Source: Methylophaga sp. (GTDB lineage Bacteria; Pseudomonadota; Gammaproteobacteria; Nitrosococcales; Methylophagaceae). From it: 37,101 nucleotides of DNA. Numbering within the stretch: position 1 is the first letter of the stretch; every line of letters begins with the position of its first letter. The stretch is from positions 1-37,101 of the forward strand of contig JASBUF010000043.1 in assembly GCA_030148085.1 (NCBI GenBank), written 5' to 3'. The translations under genes and the position numbers were made by a program. Positions 10,776 through 20,808 of the stretch are shown here, in pieces. Under the pieces are notes generated by a model. It was not told the origin of the DNA. It worked only from the letters and a program-made list of their open reading frames with translations, and ran no database searches.

Positions 10776-12236
10776 TTAAATCACAAACAAATCTACAAAT
10801 TCATGTACCGGCATTTCCGATAAACGTGCTTCATCGTTGCAGACCTCAAGTATGGCTTTCTGCTGACGTTCAGGGAAGCGACGTGCCAGATTGGTTTTGA
10901 ATTTTCTGACCAGTTCAGGAATGCCTTCACCACGACGACGACGGTGACCAATCGGATATTCCACGACAACCTGTTCGGATTGCGAACCATCCTTGAAGAA
11001 CACTTGTATGGCATTGGCGATGGAGCGTTTTTCAGGATCCAGATAATCGTGGGTGAACTCGGTTTTTTCCACACACTGCATCTTGTCACGCAGGGCATCG
11101 ATACGTGGATCGGCAGCCACTGCATCTTCATAGTCAGCAGCAGTCAGGCTGCCTTTGAGTAGACCAACGGCGGTCATGTATTGAATGCAGTGATCACGGT
11201 CAGCCGGGTTATTCAACGGGCCTTGCTTATCGATAATACGGATCGCGGATTCATGGGTGGTGATAACGATTTTGTCGATTTGTTCGATTTTTTTCAGGCA
11301 ATCCAGCTTGTCTTTCACTTGTGGGTGTAACTGGAAGGCACACTCGACTGCGGTTTGGGCGTGGAATTCAGCCGGGAAGGAAATCTTGAACAGGACATTT
11401 TCCATCACGTAGCTGCCATAAGTTCGCTGGAACTTGAATGGCTGACCTTTGAAGAACACGTCATAAAAGCCCCAGGTCGTGGCTGTCAGCGCGGTAGGGT
11501 AGCCCATCTCACCTTTCATCGTCATCAAGGCAAGACGAACAGCACGACTGGTTGCATCACCGGCGGCCCAGGATTTACGTGAACCGGTATTCGGGCTGTG
11601 ACGGTAGGTACGCAGGCTTTGACCATCCACCCAGGCATTGGAAACGGCATTGATAATGTCATCTTTGCTGCCACCTAGCATGCCAGTGACCACAGCCGTC
11701 GAGGCAATTTTTACCAACACCACATGATCCAGACCGACACGATTAAAGCTGTTTTCCAGTGCCAAAACGCCCTGAATTTCATGCGCTTTAATCATTGCAA
11801 TCAGCACATCACGCATGGTGATAACTGGTTGGTCTTCATTTTTACGGTTGCGAGACAGAAAATCCGCCATGGCCAGAATACCGCCGAGGTTATCTGACGG
11901 ATGACCCCATTCAGCAGCCAGCCAGGTGTCATTGAAATCCAACCAGCGCACCATGGCGCCGATATTGAACGCGGCCTGAATAGGATCTAATTGGAATTGG
12001 GTGCCTGGCACTTTACTGCCGTTAGGAACCACTGTGCCCGGTACGACGGGACCGAGCAGTTTGGTACAGGCAGGGTATGACAAGGCTTCTAGACCACAGC
12101 CCAGCGTGTCCATCAAGCAGTACCGGGCAGTATCAATGGCTTCTTTACTGGTGACCAGATAGTCGCTCACGTAGTCGGCGATATCAACCAGTACCTTATC
12201 CGGCGCAGGACGGACATTGGAAATTGCAGAAGTCAT
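10776..12236 (-). CDS. prpD: 2-methylcitrate dehydratase (MmgE/PrpD family)
   Basis: About 486 aa, PrpD-type dehydratase converting 2-methylcitrate to 2-methyl-cis-aconitate in the methylcitrate cycle of propionyl-CoA breakdown. Family features include [10 protein letters not shown] near the N-terminus, [40 protein letters not shown], and [15 protein letters not shown]. The start is the ATG at 12236 with GAGGA 8 nt upstream, rather than the TTG five codons earlier. It is the last gene of the minus operon, 33 nt after prpC. No acnD or prpF is in the window, so the following hydration step must use a housekeeping aconitase. Confidence 0.92.
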   Translation of the reverse strand: MTSAISNVRPAPDKVLVDIADYVSDYLVTSKEAIDTARYCLMDTLGCGLEALSYPACTKLLGPVVPGTVVPNGSKVPGTQFQLDPIQAAFNIGAMVRWLDFNDTWLAAEWGHPSDNLGGILAMADFLSRNRKNEDQPVITMRDVLIAMIKAHEIQGVLALENSFNRVGLDHVVLVKIASTAVVTGMLGGSKDDIINAVSNAWVDGQSLRTYRHSPNTGSRKSWAAGDATSRAVRLALMTMKGEMGYPTALTATTWGFYDVFFKGQPFKFQRTYGSYVMENVLFKISFPAEFHAQTAVECAFQLHPQVKDKLDCLKKIEQIDKIVITTHESAIRIIDKQGPLNNPADRDHCIQYMTAVGLLKGSLTAADYEDAVAADPRIDALRDKMQCVEKTEFTHDYLDPEKRSIANAIQVFFKDGSQSEQVVVEYPIGHRRRRGEGIPELVRKFKTNLARRFPERQQKAILEVCNDEARLSEMPVHEFVDLFVI

Positions 12237-12269
12237 AATGTTTTTCCTCAAAAGATAAACGAACGTGGT

Positions 12270-13412
12270 CTAGCCGCGTTCAGCAAGTGGAACGTAAGGA
12301 CGATTCTCTGGGCCGGTGTATTCGGCATTGGGGCGAATGATCTTGTTATCGATGCGCTGCTCAATGATATGCGCGGCCCAGCCGGTAACACGGGATATCA
12401 CGAAAATCGGGGTAAAGAAGGCGGTGGGAATGCCCATCATGTGGTAGCTGGATGCGCTATACCAATCCAAGTTTGGGAACATATTCTTTTCACGCCACAT
12501 GACCTGCTCGATACGCTCTGAAATATTAAACAGATTCATGTTGTTACCATCTTCACACAGACGGCGTGATACCTCTTTGATGGCGACGTTACGAGGGTCA
12601 GAAATGGTGTAAACTGGATGACCGAAACCAATGATGATTTCCTTATTGGCCATGCGGCGCATGATATCGGCTTCGGCCTCATCCGGGTTGACATAACGCT
12701 GAATGATTTCCATCGCTGCTTCATTAGCACCACCGTGTTTAGGGCCGCTCAACGCACCAATCGCACCACTGATAGACGAATAGAAATCTGCCAAGGTGCC
12801 TGCAATAACACGGGCGGTGAAGGTCGAAGCATTAAATTCATGTTCAGCGTAGAGCACTAAAGACTCGTGCATCGCGGCTGTGTGCAGGTCAGACGGTGAT
12901 TGACCGTGTAACAGATGCAGGAAATGTGCGGCAATGGAGTCTTCATCGGTATCCAGATCAATGCGTTTGCCGTTGACACTAAAGTGATGCCAGTAAATAA
13001 GGGCAGAACCGAGGCAGGAAATCAGACGATCAGCAATATCACGAGCACCGTCGGCAGAATGATCCGCCGCTTCTGGCTCCAGTGTCCCCAATACAGAGGT
13101 GGCAGTGCGCATTACATCCATTGGGTGTGAACTGGCAGGAAGTTGTTCCAGAACCAGTTTCAGGGCATCTGGAATATCGCGCAGCTGTTTGAGTTTGGCA
13201 TGATAGGCTGCAAGTTCAGCCTGATTCGGCAGATGGCCATGGATTAGCAGAAAAGCCACTTCTTCAAAGGTGGCATTGGCCGCGAGTTCCAGAATATCGT
13301 AGCCACGATAATGCAGATCATTGCCACTGTGACCGACGGTGCAGACTTCAGTCGTGCCAGCAGCAACACCGGCCAGGGCTACGCCTTTTTTCTTTTTCTG
13401 TACTTGTGTCAT
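12270..13412 (-). CDS. prpC: 2-methylcitrate synthase
   Basis: A 380-aa citrate-synthase-family enzyme, the short type that condenses propionyl-CoA with oxaloacetate. Catalytic residues are visible: His in [12 protein letters not shown], His in GFGHPVY followed by DPR, and Asp in [16 protein letters not shown]. The N-terminal [15 protein letters not shown] is typical of PrpC. The gene neighbours prpB and prpD, which favours methylcitrate over citrate synthase; some activity with acetyl-CoA cannot be excluded. A GGGAGA ribosome site precedes the ATG. Confidence 0.93.
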   Translation of the reverse strand: MTQVQKKKKGVALAGVAAGTTEVCTVGHSGNDLHYRGYDILELAANATFEEVAFLLIHGHLPNQAELAAYHAKLKQLRDIPDALKLVLEQLPASSHPMDVMRTATSVLGTLEPEAADHSADGARDIADRLISCLGSALIYWHHFSVNGKRIDLDTDEDSIAAHFLHLLHGQSPSDLHTAAMHESLVLYAEHEFNASTFTARVIAGTLADFYSSISGAIGALSGPKHGGANEAAMEIIQRYVNPDEAEADIMRRMANKEIIIGFGHPVYTISDPRNVAIKEVSRRLCEDGNNMNLFNISERIEQVMWREKNMFPNLDWYSASSYHMMGIPTAFFTPIFVISRVTGWAAHIIEQRIDNKIIRPNAEYTGPENRPYVPLAERG

Positions 13413-13423
13413 GGTTCTCTCCC

Positions 13424-13439
13424 AGCAGCTTTAGCTGCT
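13424..13439. other. Short perfect inverted repeat in the prpB-prpC gap
   Basis: AGCAGCT-TT-AGCTGCT, 7 bp on each side, next to the prpC ribosome site (complement at 13418-13423). As RNA it would form a small hairpin just 5' of prpC and could tune its translation or act as an mRNA processing or stability element. There is no T-run, so it is not a terminator. Confidence 0.4.
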
Positions 13440-13455
13440 TGTTAAATATCCAAGC

Positions 13456-14346
13456 TCATTCGTTCTCATTGTTATCGTTGAATAAGGCATCGAGCTTTTG
13501 CTCATAGGCGTGGTAGTCGAGGTAGTCATAGAGCTCGTTACGCGTTTGCATCAAATCGACAACATGTTTTTGGGTGCCATGCTCACGCACGGACTGGTAG
13601 ACCTTCAGCGCCGCTGCATTCATCGCGCGGAATGCCGAGAGGGGATACAGCACTAGGCTTACATCGTGTGCAGCGAGTTCATCAACGGTATATAACGGTG
13701 TGCTACCAAACTCAGTGATATTGGCCAGCACTGGCACGTTGACGGCTTCAGCAAACTGTTTGTACATGGCCAGATCGGTCATCGCCTCAGGGAAAATCAT
13801 GTCTGCACCGGCCTCAACGCAGGCACAAGCACGATCAATGGCAGACTCTAAACCTTCCACTGCCAGTGCATCGGTGCGCGCCATAATGACGAAGTCATCA
13901 TCGGTTTTGGCATCAACGGCCGCTTTGATTCTGTCGACCATTTCAGACTGACTGACGATGGCTTTATTGGGACGGTGGCCACAACGTTTGTTTTGAACCT
14001 GGTCTTCAATATGCACAGCGCCGGCGCCGGCGCGAATCATCGCTTTAATGGTGCGGGCAATATTGAATGCACCGCCAAAGCCGGTATCAATATCAACCAG
14101 AATCGGTAAATCGGTGACATTAGTGATGCGTTCGACATCAGTGACCACATCATCCAACGTGGAAATACCGAGATCGGGCAGCCCTAGAGAACCGGCAGCG
14201 ACACCACCGCCAGATACGTAGAGGGCTTTATAGCCAACACGATCGGCCATACGGGCGTGATAGGCATTAATGGCACCGATAATTTGTAAAGGATGTTCTT
14301 CCTGAACGGCTTGCCGGAAGCGTTTTCCTGCTGACATTACACTCAT
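13456..14346 (-). CDS. prpB: 2-methylisocitrate lyase
   Basis: A 296-aa member of the isocitrate lyase/PEP mutase superfamily, which splits 2-methylisocitrate to succinate and pyruvate. The catalytic loop KRCGHRPNK and the metal-binding DIDTGFGG and EDQ stretches are present. Length and the start [14 protein letters not shown] fit PrpB. AAGAGGA precedes the ATG. It lies 43 nt before prpC and 11 nt after the CitE-like lyase gene, so it is part of one minus-strand operon. Confidence 0.95.
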   Translation of the reverse strand: MSVMSAGKRFRQAVQEEHPLQIIGAINAYHARMADRVGYKALYVSGGGVAAGSLGLPDLGISTLDDVVTDVERITNVTDLPILVDIDTGFGGAFNIARTIKAMIRAGAGAVHIEDQVQNKRCGHRPNKAIVSQSEMVDRIKAAVDAKTDDDFVIMARTDALAVEGLESAIDRACACVEAGADMIFPEAMTDLAMYKQFAEAVNVPVLANITEFGSTPLYTVDELAAHDVSLVLYPLSAFRAMNAAALKVYQSVREHGTQKHVVDLMQTRNELYDYLDYHAYEQKLDALFNDNNENE

Positions 14347-14357
14347 GCGAATTCCTC

Positions 14358-15353
14358 TTAGAAAAAGGCCTTGTCGGCATCTTCAGGCACGTCAACACCG
14401 GTTTGCTTAGCGCGTTGCAACAGTTCCCAGAAATAACGATAAGTGGCACGATCATGCAATTCGCCGTCGAACTGGATCGGCCCCCAGTCGGCTTGTTGTG
14501 CTGCCATCAGAATGCTGGCAGCGGCAATCACTTCGCTGTAATCGGGTTTCATGGCATCAACAATCGCTTGAATCTGTGTTGGGTAAATACTCCACATGCG
14601 TAAGAAGCCAAACTCATTACGGGCACGGGAAGCATCGGAGTGGGTGACTTCCTGATTCTTTAGATCGAGCGTCACGTTATGGGCAGGCACGACCCCGTTG
14701 GCTAAGGCGGCAGCCACGACATCGGCTTTAGCACGCGCCAAGAGACGGTGGTCAAACTGACCTGGGCTGCGCATAGCAGAGGCAGAAATAGCACCATGAT
14801 GCGCACTGACAAAGTCCATTAAGCCAAAGTCGAGCACCTGTACCCAGTCGAGGGCTGCAATTTGATGCACTTCTCGCAAAGCGCCATGGGTTTCGATCAA
14901 TACATGAATCGGAATTTCACGTTCGATGTGGTTATCCTGAGCGACTTTCTTGATATAGCCGATCATTTCGGCCACCTGATCAACACTGGTTGCTTTCGGA
15001 ATGGTGATGTAGCTCAGCAGGTTGCCAGCGCCAGCGACCAGGATATCGACATCCTGCTGCCAGCAGTCATGGGTATAGTCATGAATACGGGCCCCGGCCA
15101 TTTTGTGTTTGTTCAAATCCGAGTTCAAAACTCGCACAATCATTTCAGCATGTTCCTGCTCGGTGCCAGCAGCGGCACCATCTTCACAGTCACAGGTGAT
15201 ATCGAATACCGCACCAATCGTGTCCTGTAATCCCAGTGCTTTGCTGATCAGTTTTTCACTACCGGCAAAGTGTTCACAGCTGGGAATAATCGGAAACGCC
15301 TGTTCGCCTTCAAACAACGCTTCGCTTGGGTGGGTGAGCTTATTCATATTCAT
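14358..15353 (-). CDS. CitE-like CoA-ester lyase, 331-aa subfamily
   Basis: A HpcH/HpaI/CitE-superfamily TIM barrel of 331 aa. Key residues of the family are visible: CDCEDGAA, the substrate-binding Arg in AGARIHD, the Mg-binding Glu in [10 protein letters not shown], and the Asp in [15 protein letters not shown]. Members cleave or form acyl-CoA esters such as malyl-CoA, beta-methylmalyl-CoA or citramalyl-CoA. This subfamily (FITCDCEDG, then [16 protein letters not shown]) also occurs near TCA genes in beta-proteobacteria, and its exact substrate is unclear to me. Its place between prpB and a mesaconyl-CoA-hydratase-like gene suggests a beta-methylmalyl-CoA or malyl-CoA lyase role (inference). 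GAAGGA precedes the ATG. Confidence 0.85.
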   Translation of the reverse strand: MNMNKLTHPSEALFEGEQAFPIIPSCEHFAGSEKLISKALGLQDTIGAVFDITCDCEDGAAAGTEQEHAEMIVRVLNSDLNKHKMAGARIHDYTHDCWQQDVDILVAGAGNLLSYITIPKATSVDQVAEMIGYIKKVAQDNHIEREIPIHVLIETHGALREVHQIAALDWVQVLDFGLMDFVSAHHGAISASAMRSPGQFDHRLLARAKADVVAAALANGVVPAHNVTLDLKNQEVTHSDASRARNEFGFLRMWSIYPTQIQAIVDAMKPDYSEVIAAASILMAAQQADWGPIQFDGELHDRATYRYFWELLQRAKQTGVDVPEDADKAFF

Positions 15354-15366
15354 AGTCCGTCCTTCT

Positions 15367-16440
15367 TTATGCCTGACGTGGCATCAATACGGTGTAATCG
15401 AGATCGAGCACCACATTCGGGTGATACTGGCTTTTGCCATCAATATCAATATGGGTGGATTCAAGACTGTCGGCAGTCTGGTTTTTCAAACCGACCAGTC
15501 GTAAACGAAGCGCGCCGAGATTATCACGGCCGGGGAGGGCCCATTTTTCGAGCACTTCGCTCCAGCAATAAAAAGTATCGCCGCCAAAACTGGGGTTGGC
15601 ATGGCTCCCAGCATTGATAGCGGCGATAAACAGAGCATTCTCTAAACCGTCATAACTCAGGGCGCGGCATACGGAAATCACATGGCCGCCATACATCAGA
15701 CGTTTACCAAACGACGTGGACTGCATAGCGAGTCCATCAAAGTGCAGCTTGGCGTTATTCTGATACAGTTTGGTGGCCAGCGTATGATCGCTGTCATCGA
15801 CGGTCATGCCGGCAGGGTGATTCAGGCGTTCACCTACTTCAAAGTCTTCCCATAAGCGGTTTGAACCGGTGACGGCAGTATCAAAACCGTGAGCATCGAG
15901 TTCGGCAGGCACAGGTAAGTCTTCAACGGCAACGACTTTAGCGAGTTCAGGCACAACCGTTTCAGGTGCCGGAGCGTCCAGGTTCTTTTTATGGACCATG
16001 ACCCAACGAACCCATGAAATCACGGCCTTATGGTTCTGATTGAAGCTAGTGGAGCGAACAAAAACGATGCCGTTTTTGCCACTTGAGTTCTGCTTCAAGC
16101 CAATGACTTCAGTCTGTGTGGTCAATGTGTCACCGGCATAGACCGGATGTTCAAATTTAACCTCGGCATAGCCCAAATTGGCGACAGCATTGACGGAGAT
16201 ATCCGGCACACTTTTGCCAAAGGCAATATGAAAAGCGAGGAGATCATCGACCGTTTTGTCAGCAAAACCAAGTGAGTGAGCAACCGGTTGCGCGCAATGT
16301 GCAATGTGACGTGATCCGGTTAAAGCAATATAGAGGGCGGCATCACCTTCGGTTACTGTACGTGGTGTGGCATGAACGATGATTTCCCCTAAAGTGAAAT
16401 CTTCGAAATAACGACCTTCATTGAACTGTGGCTTACTCAT
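15367..16440 (-). CDS. MaoC-family hydratase, probably mesaconyl-CoA hydratase type
   Basis: A 357-aa protein with two hot-dog domains. The first half (about 1-155) contains RTVTEGDAALYIALTG and the second (about 190-340) DDSDHTLATKLYQNNAKLHF, where the Asp and His are the hydratase residues. The length and double-domain layout match mesaconyl-C1-CoA hydratase (beta-methylmalyl-CoA dehydratase) of the ethylmalonyl-CoA pathway better than the shorter itaconyl-CoA hydratase. It would interconvert mesaconyl-CoA and beta-methylmalyl-CoA. The upstream CitE-like gene overlaps it by 8 nt and another lies 13 nt downstream, fitting a hydratase plus lyase pair. The substrate is inferred, not shown. Confidence 0.78.
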   Translation of the reverse strand: MSKPQFNEGRYFEDFTLGEIIVHATPRTVTEGDAALYIALTGSRHIAHCAQPVAHSLGFADKTVDDLLAFHIAFGKSVPDISVNAVANLGYAEVKFEHPVYAGDTLTTQTEVIGLKQNSSGKNGIVFVRSTSFNQNHKAVISWVRWVMVHKKNLDAPAPETVVPELAKVVAVEDLPVPAELDAHGFDTAVTGSNRLWEDFEVGERLNHPAGMTVDDSDHTLATKLYQNNAKLHFDGLAMQSTSFGKRLMYGGHVISVCRALSYDGLENALFIAAINAGSHANPSFGGDTFYCWSEVLEKWALPGRDNLGALRLRLVGLKNQTADSLESTHIDIDGKSQYHPNVVLDLDYTVLMPRQA

Positions 16441-17314
16441 TGGCGAGCTCCAGATCGTGGATCATCTCACTGAGCAACAGGAAACGTTTAGCTGCAGTGA
16501 CATGATGGTGTTCAACCAGTTTGCCGTTCACCAGTACAGTCCCTCGTCCGGCTTTATTAGCTTGGCTAAGCGCCTCGATAATTTCTTTGGCATTTTCAAC
16601 TTCAGCCGGTTTAGGTGTGTAGGCATCGTTAGCGTAAGGTAGCTGGAAAGGGTGGACCAATGATTTACCGTCAAAACCCATATCACGACCAATACGACAG
16701 GCATATTCGAAAGCCTGCATGTCTTTTAAGTCACTATGGATGCCGTCAATAACGGCACGGCCATACGCACGCGCTGCCAGGACAACCCATGACAGACTGG
16801 TGCGTATGGCGGTACGTTCAAGCGTGGGTCTGGCATGCAGGTCCGAAATCAAATCCGATGTTGCCATAACCATACAAGCGATACGATCAGAAGCGCGGGC
16901 AATTTCTTCGGCATGTAATACTGCCAGCGGGCTTTCAATCATCACCATAATGGGTGTCTCAGAATTACCGGCTTTTTCCATCGCCTCAATGGCGGCCATC
17001 ACATCGTCATGGCTTTCTATATTAGAGAAGAGAATGGCGTCAGCACCGAGATTCGCCACAGCATTCACATCGTCGTAGCCCCATTCAGAATCGAGGTCGT
17101 TCACACGAACCACGACTTCACGGTTGCCGTAACCACCTTGTTTTAAGGCATTAACGACATTGTCACGTGACTCTTCTTTGGCAGACAGCAGGATAGGGGC
17201 ACCCAAATCAAGAATGATTGAGTCCACGTCCAGGCTGCGTGCCTTATTTAGATACTGCTGATTGCACCCTGGTACGTACAGCATGGAACGTCTTGGCCGG
17301 AAATAATTATTCAT
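16433..17314 (-). CDS. CitE-like protein with altered LDLED motif
   Basis: A 293-aa CitE/malyl-CoA-lyase-like protein, first gene of the minus operon. It has RRSMLYVPGCN at the N-terminus, Arg in VVVRVND, the Mg-binding Glu in MVMIESPLAV, Asp in ATSDLISDLH, and the C-terminal DGKSLVHPFQ. The usual LDLEDAV is replaced by LDLGAPI (about residues 36-42), so the acidic pair is lost while spacing to AKEESR is kept. It may be an enzyme with changed chemistry (for example a thioesterase or non-hydrolysing lyase) or a regulatory partner of the other lyase. GAGGAAG precedes the ATG. A sigma-70-like promoter lies about 50 nt upstream. Confidence 0.82.
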   Translation of the reverse strand: MNNYFRPRRSMLYVPGCNQQYLNKARSLDVDSIILDLGAPILLSAKEESRDNVVNALKQGGYGNREVVVRVNDLDSEWGYDDVNAVANLGADAILFSNIESHDDVMAAIEAMEKAGNSETPIMVMIESPLAVLHAEEIARASDRIACMVMATSDLISDLHARPTLERTAIRTSLSWVVLAARAYGRAVIDGIHSDLKDMQAFEYACRIGRDMGFDGKSLVHPFQLPYANDAYTPKPAEVENAKEIIEALSQANKAGRGTVLVNGKLVEHHHVTAAKRFLLLSEMIHDLELANE

Positions 17315-17362
17315 TCCGCTTCCTCATCTTTTTCATCAGACCACGTCTGACCTTTGATATCG

Positions 17363-17392
17363 ATTCTATTCCAGTTAATTTGATAGTGTCAA
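17363..17392 (-). promoter_or_regulatory. Sigma-70-like promoter of the minus operon
   Basis: On the minus strand TTGACA (complement of 17387-17392) and TAGAAT (complement of 17363-17368) are separated by 18 nt, about 50 nt upstream of the first CitE-like gene. A palindrome (17406-17417) lies 13 nt upstream of the -35 box. Confidence 0.6.
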
Positions 17393-17405
17393 TATTTATC
17401 TTATG

Positions 17406-17417
17406 TCTTATATAAGA
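17406..17417. promoter_or_regulatory. Candidate GntR operator 1 (perfect palindrome)
   Basis: TCTTATATAAGA, a perfect 12-bp palindrome in the intergenic region between the divergent CitE-like and gntR genes. The core ATATAAG recurs at 17488-17494 (half site) and at 17572-17578 (operator 2). Repetition beside a GntR-family gene suggests binding of that regulator; this is inference. Confidence 0.5.
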
Positions 17418-17548
17418 TATAAAATACTGGACAATAAAAAAATAGGGGTGTAGATTGGTAGTCAAGCTAAAACAGTGCCTTATGGATATATAAGGAAAAG
17501 CAACGTAAAGCTCTCTGTTATTGATTAGATATAAAAAGGCAGTAATGG

Positions 17549-17579
17549 GTGACACATTTAATATGTGTTTTATATAAGA
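17549..17579 (+). promoter_or_regulatory. Likely gntR promoter overlapped by operator 2
   Basis: GTGACA (17549-17554) and TATATA (17571-17576) with a 16-nt spacer form a plausible promoter ahead of gntR. TTTTATATAAGA (17568-17579) matches the upstream palindrome at 11 of 12 positions and covers the -10 box, which would suit autorepression. An ACACAT/ATGTGT inverted repeat (17552-17568) lies directly upstream of it. Confidence 0.45.
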
Positions 17580-17601
17580 GTGGTTTGGTAGGCTATTAAC
17601 T

Positions 17602-18363
17602 ATGTTCGATAACCAAACAGGTATGACAATGAGTAAATCATCGAGTGCACCGGTGTTTAAACCGCTCTATGAACAGATCAAGGTATTTCTGACCCAGAGT
17701 CTGATTGCAGGCGAGTGGAAGCCGGGTGAGAGTATCCCCAGTGAGATTGATCTGGCTGCCCGTTTCAATGTGAGCCAAGGCACAGTCCGTAAAGCGATTG
17801 ATGCGCTGGCGATGGAAAATATTCTGATCCGCCGTCAAGGCAAAGGCACCTTCGTCGCCACCCATAAAGAAGAGCAGAGCAAACTGCGCTTTTTACGCCT
17901 GACAGCGGCAGATGGTTATAAGCAGCCATTGAATAACCGCATGCTGGAATGTAAGCGGCTCAAGGCTGATAACGAAATTTCGCAGCTGACCGGCCTGAAA
18001 AAAGGCACAGCCGTTATCGAAGTACAGCGGCTGCTGATGTTTTCCGATGCGCCCAAGATCCTCGATTACATCATTGTTCAATCCAAGTATTTCCGTGGCT
18101 TGAACAGTGCTCGTATCAGTGAACATAACGGCTCGCTCTACAGCATGTACGAAACGGTGTATGGCATTCCTATGGTACGGGCGGAAGAAAAACTGACTGC
18201 CGTAGCCGCGACGCCAGAACAAGCACGCATGCTCAATGTAGCACCGGGTTTTCCACTGCTCAGAGTTGAGCGTGTGGCCTACACCTATGGCGATAAACCG
18301 ATGGAGTGGCGTGTGGGTCTGTGTGTGACCGATCAGCACCACTATATGAACGAACTGGAGTAA
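17602..18363 (+). CDS. GntR/HutC-family transcriptional regulator
   Basis: About 253 aa from the ATG at 17602; in-frame ATGs at 17623 and 17629 are equally possible because no ribosome site is clear. An N-terminal winged helix (KPLYEQIKVFL, GESIPSEIDLAARFNVSQGTVRKAIDAL, GKGTFVA) is followed by a UTRA effector domain (about 95-240), as in HutC-type regulators that sense small metabolites. It stands between the two divergent operons of CoA-ester and methylcitrate genes and 3 nt ahead of malic enzyme. It therefore probably controls both, responding to a pathway intermediate (inference). Candidate operators lie at 17406-17417 and 17568-17579. Confidence 0.92.
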   Translation: MFDNQTGMTMSKSSSAPVFKPLYEQIKVFLTQSLIAGEWKPGESIPSEIDLAARFNVSQGTVRKAIDALAMENILIRRQGKGTFVATHKEEQSKLRFLRLTAADGYKQPLNNRMLECKRLKADNEISQLTGLKKGTAVIEVQRLLMFSDAPKILDYIIVQSKYFRGLNSARISEHNGSLYSMYETVYGIPMVRAEEKLTAVAATPEQARMLNVAPGFPLLRVERVAYTYGDKPMEWRVGLCVTDQHHYMNELE

Positions 18364-18366
18364 AGC

Positions 18367-19605
18367 ATGACCGAAGAACAATTCAGTTATAAACAGCGTG
18401 CATTGGACTATCACGCCTATCCCAAGCCAGGGAAGCTTAGCGTTGAATCCAGCAAACCCTGTGCAACAGGGGCTGAGTTGTCTCTGGCCTATACTCCGGG
18501 TGTCGCTGAACCCGTGCGTGAAATTCACCGCGATCCGGAAACCGCATATCGCTACACCAATAAAGGCAATCTTGTTGCCGTGATCACCGATGGTACTGCT
18601 GTACTGGGTTTGGGCAATGTGGGCCCACTGGCGAGTAAGCCGGTGATGGAAGGCAAGGCCGTTTTGTTTAAACGCTTCGCTGATATTGATGTGTTTGATA
18701 TTGAAGTCGATGCACCGTCAGTTGATGCTTTTATTGAAACTGTCGTGAATATCGCACCGACCTTTGGTGGCATTAATCTGGAAGATATCGCAGCACCGCA
18801 TTGTTTCTATATAGAGCGTGAACTGCGTCGTCGCCTGTCCATACCTGTATTTCACGATGACCAGCACGGTACTGCTGTCGTGATTTGTGCTGGCTTGCTC
18901 AACGCTCTGGAAATTCAAGGTAAACAACTGTCGCTGGTAAAAATCGTGTTCCTAGGCGCGGGAGCTGCTGGCATGGCCACCGCGCGCTTATTAAAAGCAA
19001 TGGGTGCAACCGATATCACACTGGTCAATAAAACGGGTGTTTTACATAAAGGCTACGCCAATGCCAGTCCGGAAGTAGAAGACTTACTGGCAGAAACTGA
19101 GGCGCGAACCTTAGCTGATGCAATGCACGATGCTGATGTGTTTATCGGGGTGTCAGCAGCGAATGCCTTGCCTGCCGAATTAGTAAAAACGATGGCTCCG
19201 CGCCCGGTGGTATTTGCCTTGGCAAACCCCGATCCTGAAATCTTGCCTTCTCAAGCGATGGCGGTGCGTGATGACTTGTTGATGGCAACCGGCCGTTCCG
19301 ATTTCCCGAACCAAGTCAATAATGCCCTGTGTTTCCCATATTTATTCCGCGGTGCATTGGATGCGAAGGCTCCTCAGGTCAGTCAGAACATGCAGATTGC
19401 AGCAGCACATGCCTTGGCGCAATTAGCCAGAAAGCCAGTGCCAGAATCCGTATTGAAAGCCTATGACTTGGACCGTTTAGAGTTTGGTAAGGACTACATC
19501 ATTCCTAAACCCTTTGATCCACGGTTGAAAGAATTTGTGTCTGAAGCCGTTCGTCAGGCCAGTCTGGCTGAACAGACGGAATTAACTCAAAAGACAGGTT
19601 CTTAG
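18367..19605 (+). CDS. Malic enzyme, short form without phosphotransacetylase domain
   Basis: A 412-aa oxidative malate decarboxylase giving pyruvate, CO2 and NAD(P)H. It has [42 protein letters not shown], a Rossmann motif [13 protein letters not shown] and a C-terminal domain ending with IPKPFDPRL. The roughly 330-residue phosphotransacetylase-like tail found in MaeB-type enzymes is absent. It starts 3 nt after the regulator, with GGAG before the ATG, so the regulator and enzyme are co-translated. It would feed pyruvate from the pathway, which PEP synthase further downstream can convert to PEP. Cofactor preference cannot be read from the sequence. Confidence 0.92.
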   Translation: MTEEQFSYKQRALDYHAYPKPGKLSVESSKPCATGAELSLAYTPGVAEPVREIHRDPETAYRYTNKGNLVAVITDGTAVLGLGNVGPLASKPVMEGKAVLFKRFADIDVFDIEVDAPSVDAFIETVVNIAPTFGGINLEDIAAPHCFYIERELRRRLSIPVFHDDQHGTAVVICAGLLNALEIQGKQLSLVKIVFLGAGAAGMATARLLKAMGATDITLVNKTGVLHKGYANASPEVEDLLAETEARTLADAMHDADVFIGVSAANALPAELVKTMAPRPVVFALANPDPEILPSQAMAVRDDLLMATGRSDFPNQVNNALCFPYLFRGALDAKAPQVSQNMQIAAAHALAQLARKPVPESVLKAYDLDRLEFGKDYIIPKPFDPRLKEFVSEAVRQASLAEQTELTQKTGS

Positions 19606-19614
19606 CGAGACAAC

Positions 19615-19628
19615 AGATCAGCTGATCT
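19615..19628. other. Perfect 14-bp palindrome between malic enzyme and CitE-like gene
   Basis: AGATCAGCTGATCT lies 10 nt after the malic enzyme stop and 22 nt before the next gene. It could be a small mRNA hairpin or protein-binding site; there is no T-run. Function unknown. Confidence 0.3.
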
Positions 19629-19650
19629 AAATTGAGAGAGGGGAAAGCTG

Positions 19651-20808
19651 ATGGAACATCCCAATAAACAGTATGCCGAGCCCTATGCAGATGTGGACTT
19701 CTGCCGGGTATTCAATAATTCGGTTTTGGGTGATTTCTGGCCGGGTATCCAGCTTTATTACCCACCGGTGAAATACGCCCCATCGCTGGGGATCTACGAA
19801 GATCTGGAAGCCGCCTCACAGCGCATGAAAAGACATGCCTATGAGACCCGGGCCCACACCCTGATCTTTGACTTGGAAGATGGCTGCCGGCAGAAAGAAA
19901 TGAGTCGAACGCTGCTGCGTCAGGAACTGCAGGGGCTGCGTCAACATAATAAAGAAGTCACCATCGCCGTACGGGTTAATCCATTTCGTACTTATGAATA
20001 TGAAATGGATATGGAACTGGTGCGTGATATGGGCGACTGCATTGATGTCGTCATGCTGGCCAAGGCGGGTGAAGCCTATGGTGCGGCGGAAGTACGTGAT
20101 TTATCGAATCTGTTGGTCAGCATCAATAATAAGATCACCATCCAGCCGATTATCGAGCATCCCAAGTCACTGAAGATTGCTCCGGATTTGATGCAATACA
20201 ACACGGTTAAGCACGTGGTGTTCGGTATTCATGACTTTTCTAAAGCGATGGGTATTCACATCACTCCTGAGCACTGGACCGAAGAGCTCAAACACTTCCT
20301 TTATCAGATCATGTTCGAAGCACGCATCGCCGGTAAGGGCGTTATTGGTGGGGTGGAAACACTGATTGGATCGTCCAGCATGCCGGAGAAATTCGTTGAG
20401 CCGAATGATGTACGCCGCTGGTTGGATCTGCATGGTGAGGATGAGTCCCGTATCGTCTACAAGCATGCCTGTGAAGAATCCGCGATGGGCTTGACCGGTA
20501 AACAAGTCATCCATCCAGGCCATATTCATCTGTGCAAGGTGGCCTATACGCCGTCACCGACCGATATCAGTCAGAAAATTGCCATCCTAAAAGCCGCTAT
20601 CGAAGCCGATGCTTTATTGGGTGGTGCTATCAAGTTTGAAGGGGAAATGCTCGACCCACCCATGTTCGGTAAGGCCCTGCAAACCCTGTTACGTGCCAAT
20701 GCGCTACGTGCCTTGAAGCCTGAAGATCGCGAATTTGCGATGGAGGTACTACGCATGATGCCGGCACAAGTGATTCGTGAAAACTGGCCATACGGAGCGA
20801 TTTTATGA
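19651..20808 (+). CDS. CitE-like CoA-ester lyase, 385-aa form
   Basis: A third HpcH/HpaI/CitE-superfamily member, longer than usual (385 aa). It retains LIFDLEDGCRQKE, Arg in TIAVRVNPFRT, the Mg-binding Glu in IQPIIEHPKSL, Asp in VVFGIHDFSKAMGI, and a C-terminal TGKQVIHPGHIHLC. This suggests an active acyl-CoA lyase. Its stop overlaps the start of an acyl-CoA synthetase (ATGA), so the pair may act on the same compound: ligation to CoA, then cleavage. The substrate is not readable; malyl-CoA, citramalyl-CoA and beta-methylmalyl-CoA are candidates. GAGAGGGG upstream is the ribosome site. Confidence 0.83.
   Translation: MEHPNKQYAEPYADVDFCRVFNNSVLGDFWPGIQLYYPPVKYAPSLGIYEDLEAASQRMKRHAYETRAHTLIFDLEDGCRQKEMSRTLLRQELQGLRQHNKEVTIAVRVNPFRTYEYEMDMELVRDMGDCIDVVMLAKAGEAYGAAEVRDLSNLLVSINNKITIQPIIEHPKSLKIAPDLMQYNTVKHVVFGIHDFSKAMGIHITPEHWTEELKHFLYQIMFEARIAGKGVIGGVETLIGSSSMPEKFVEPNDVRRWLDLHGEDESRIVYKHACEESAMGLTGKQVIHPGHIHLCKVAYTPSPTDISQKIAILKAAIEADALLGGAIKFEGEMLDPPMFGKALQTLLRANALRALKPEDREFAMEVLRMMPAQVIRENWPYGAIL

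Noticed and set aside
17893-18528. Antisense 211-codon frame over gntR
   Set aside because: Overlaps the clear wHTH-UTRA regulator and the malic enzyme start; no recognisable domain.
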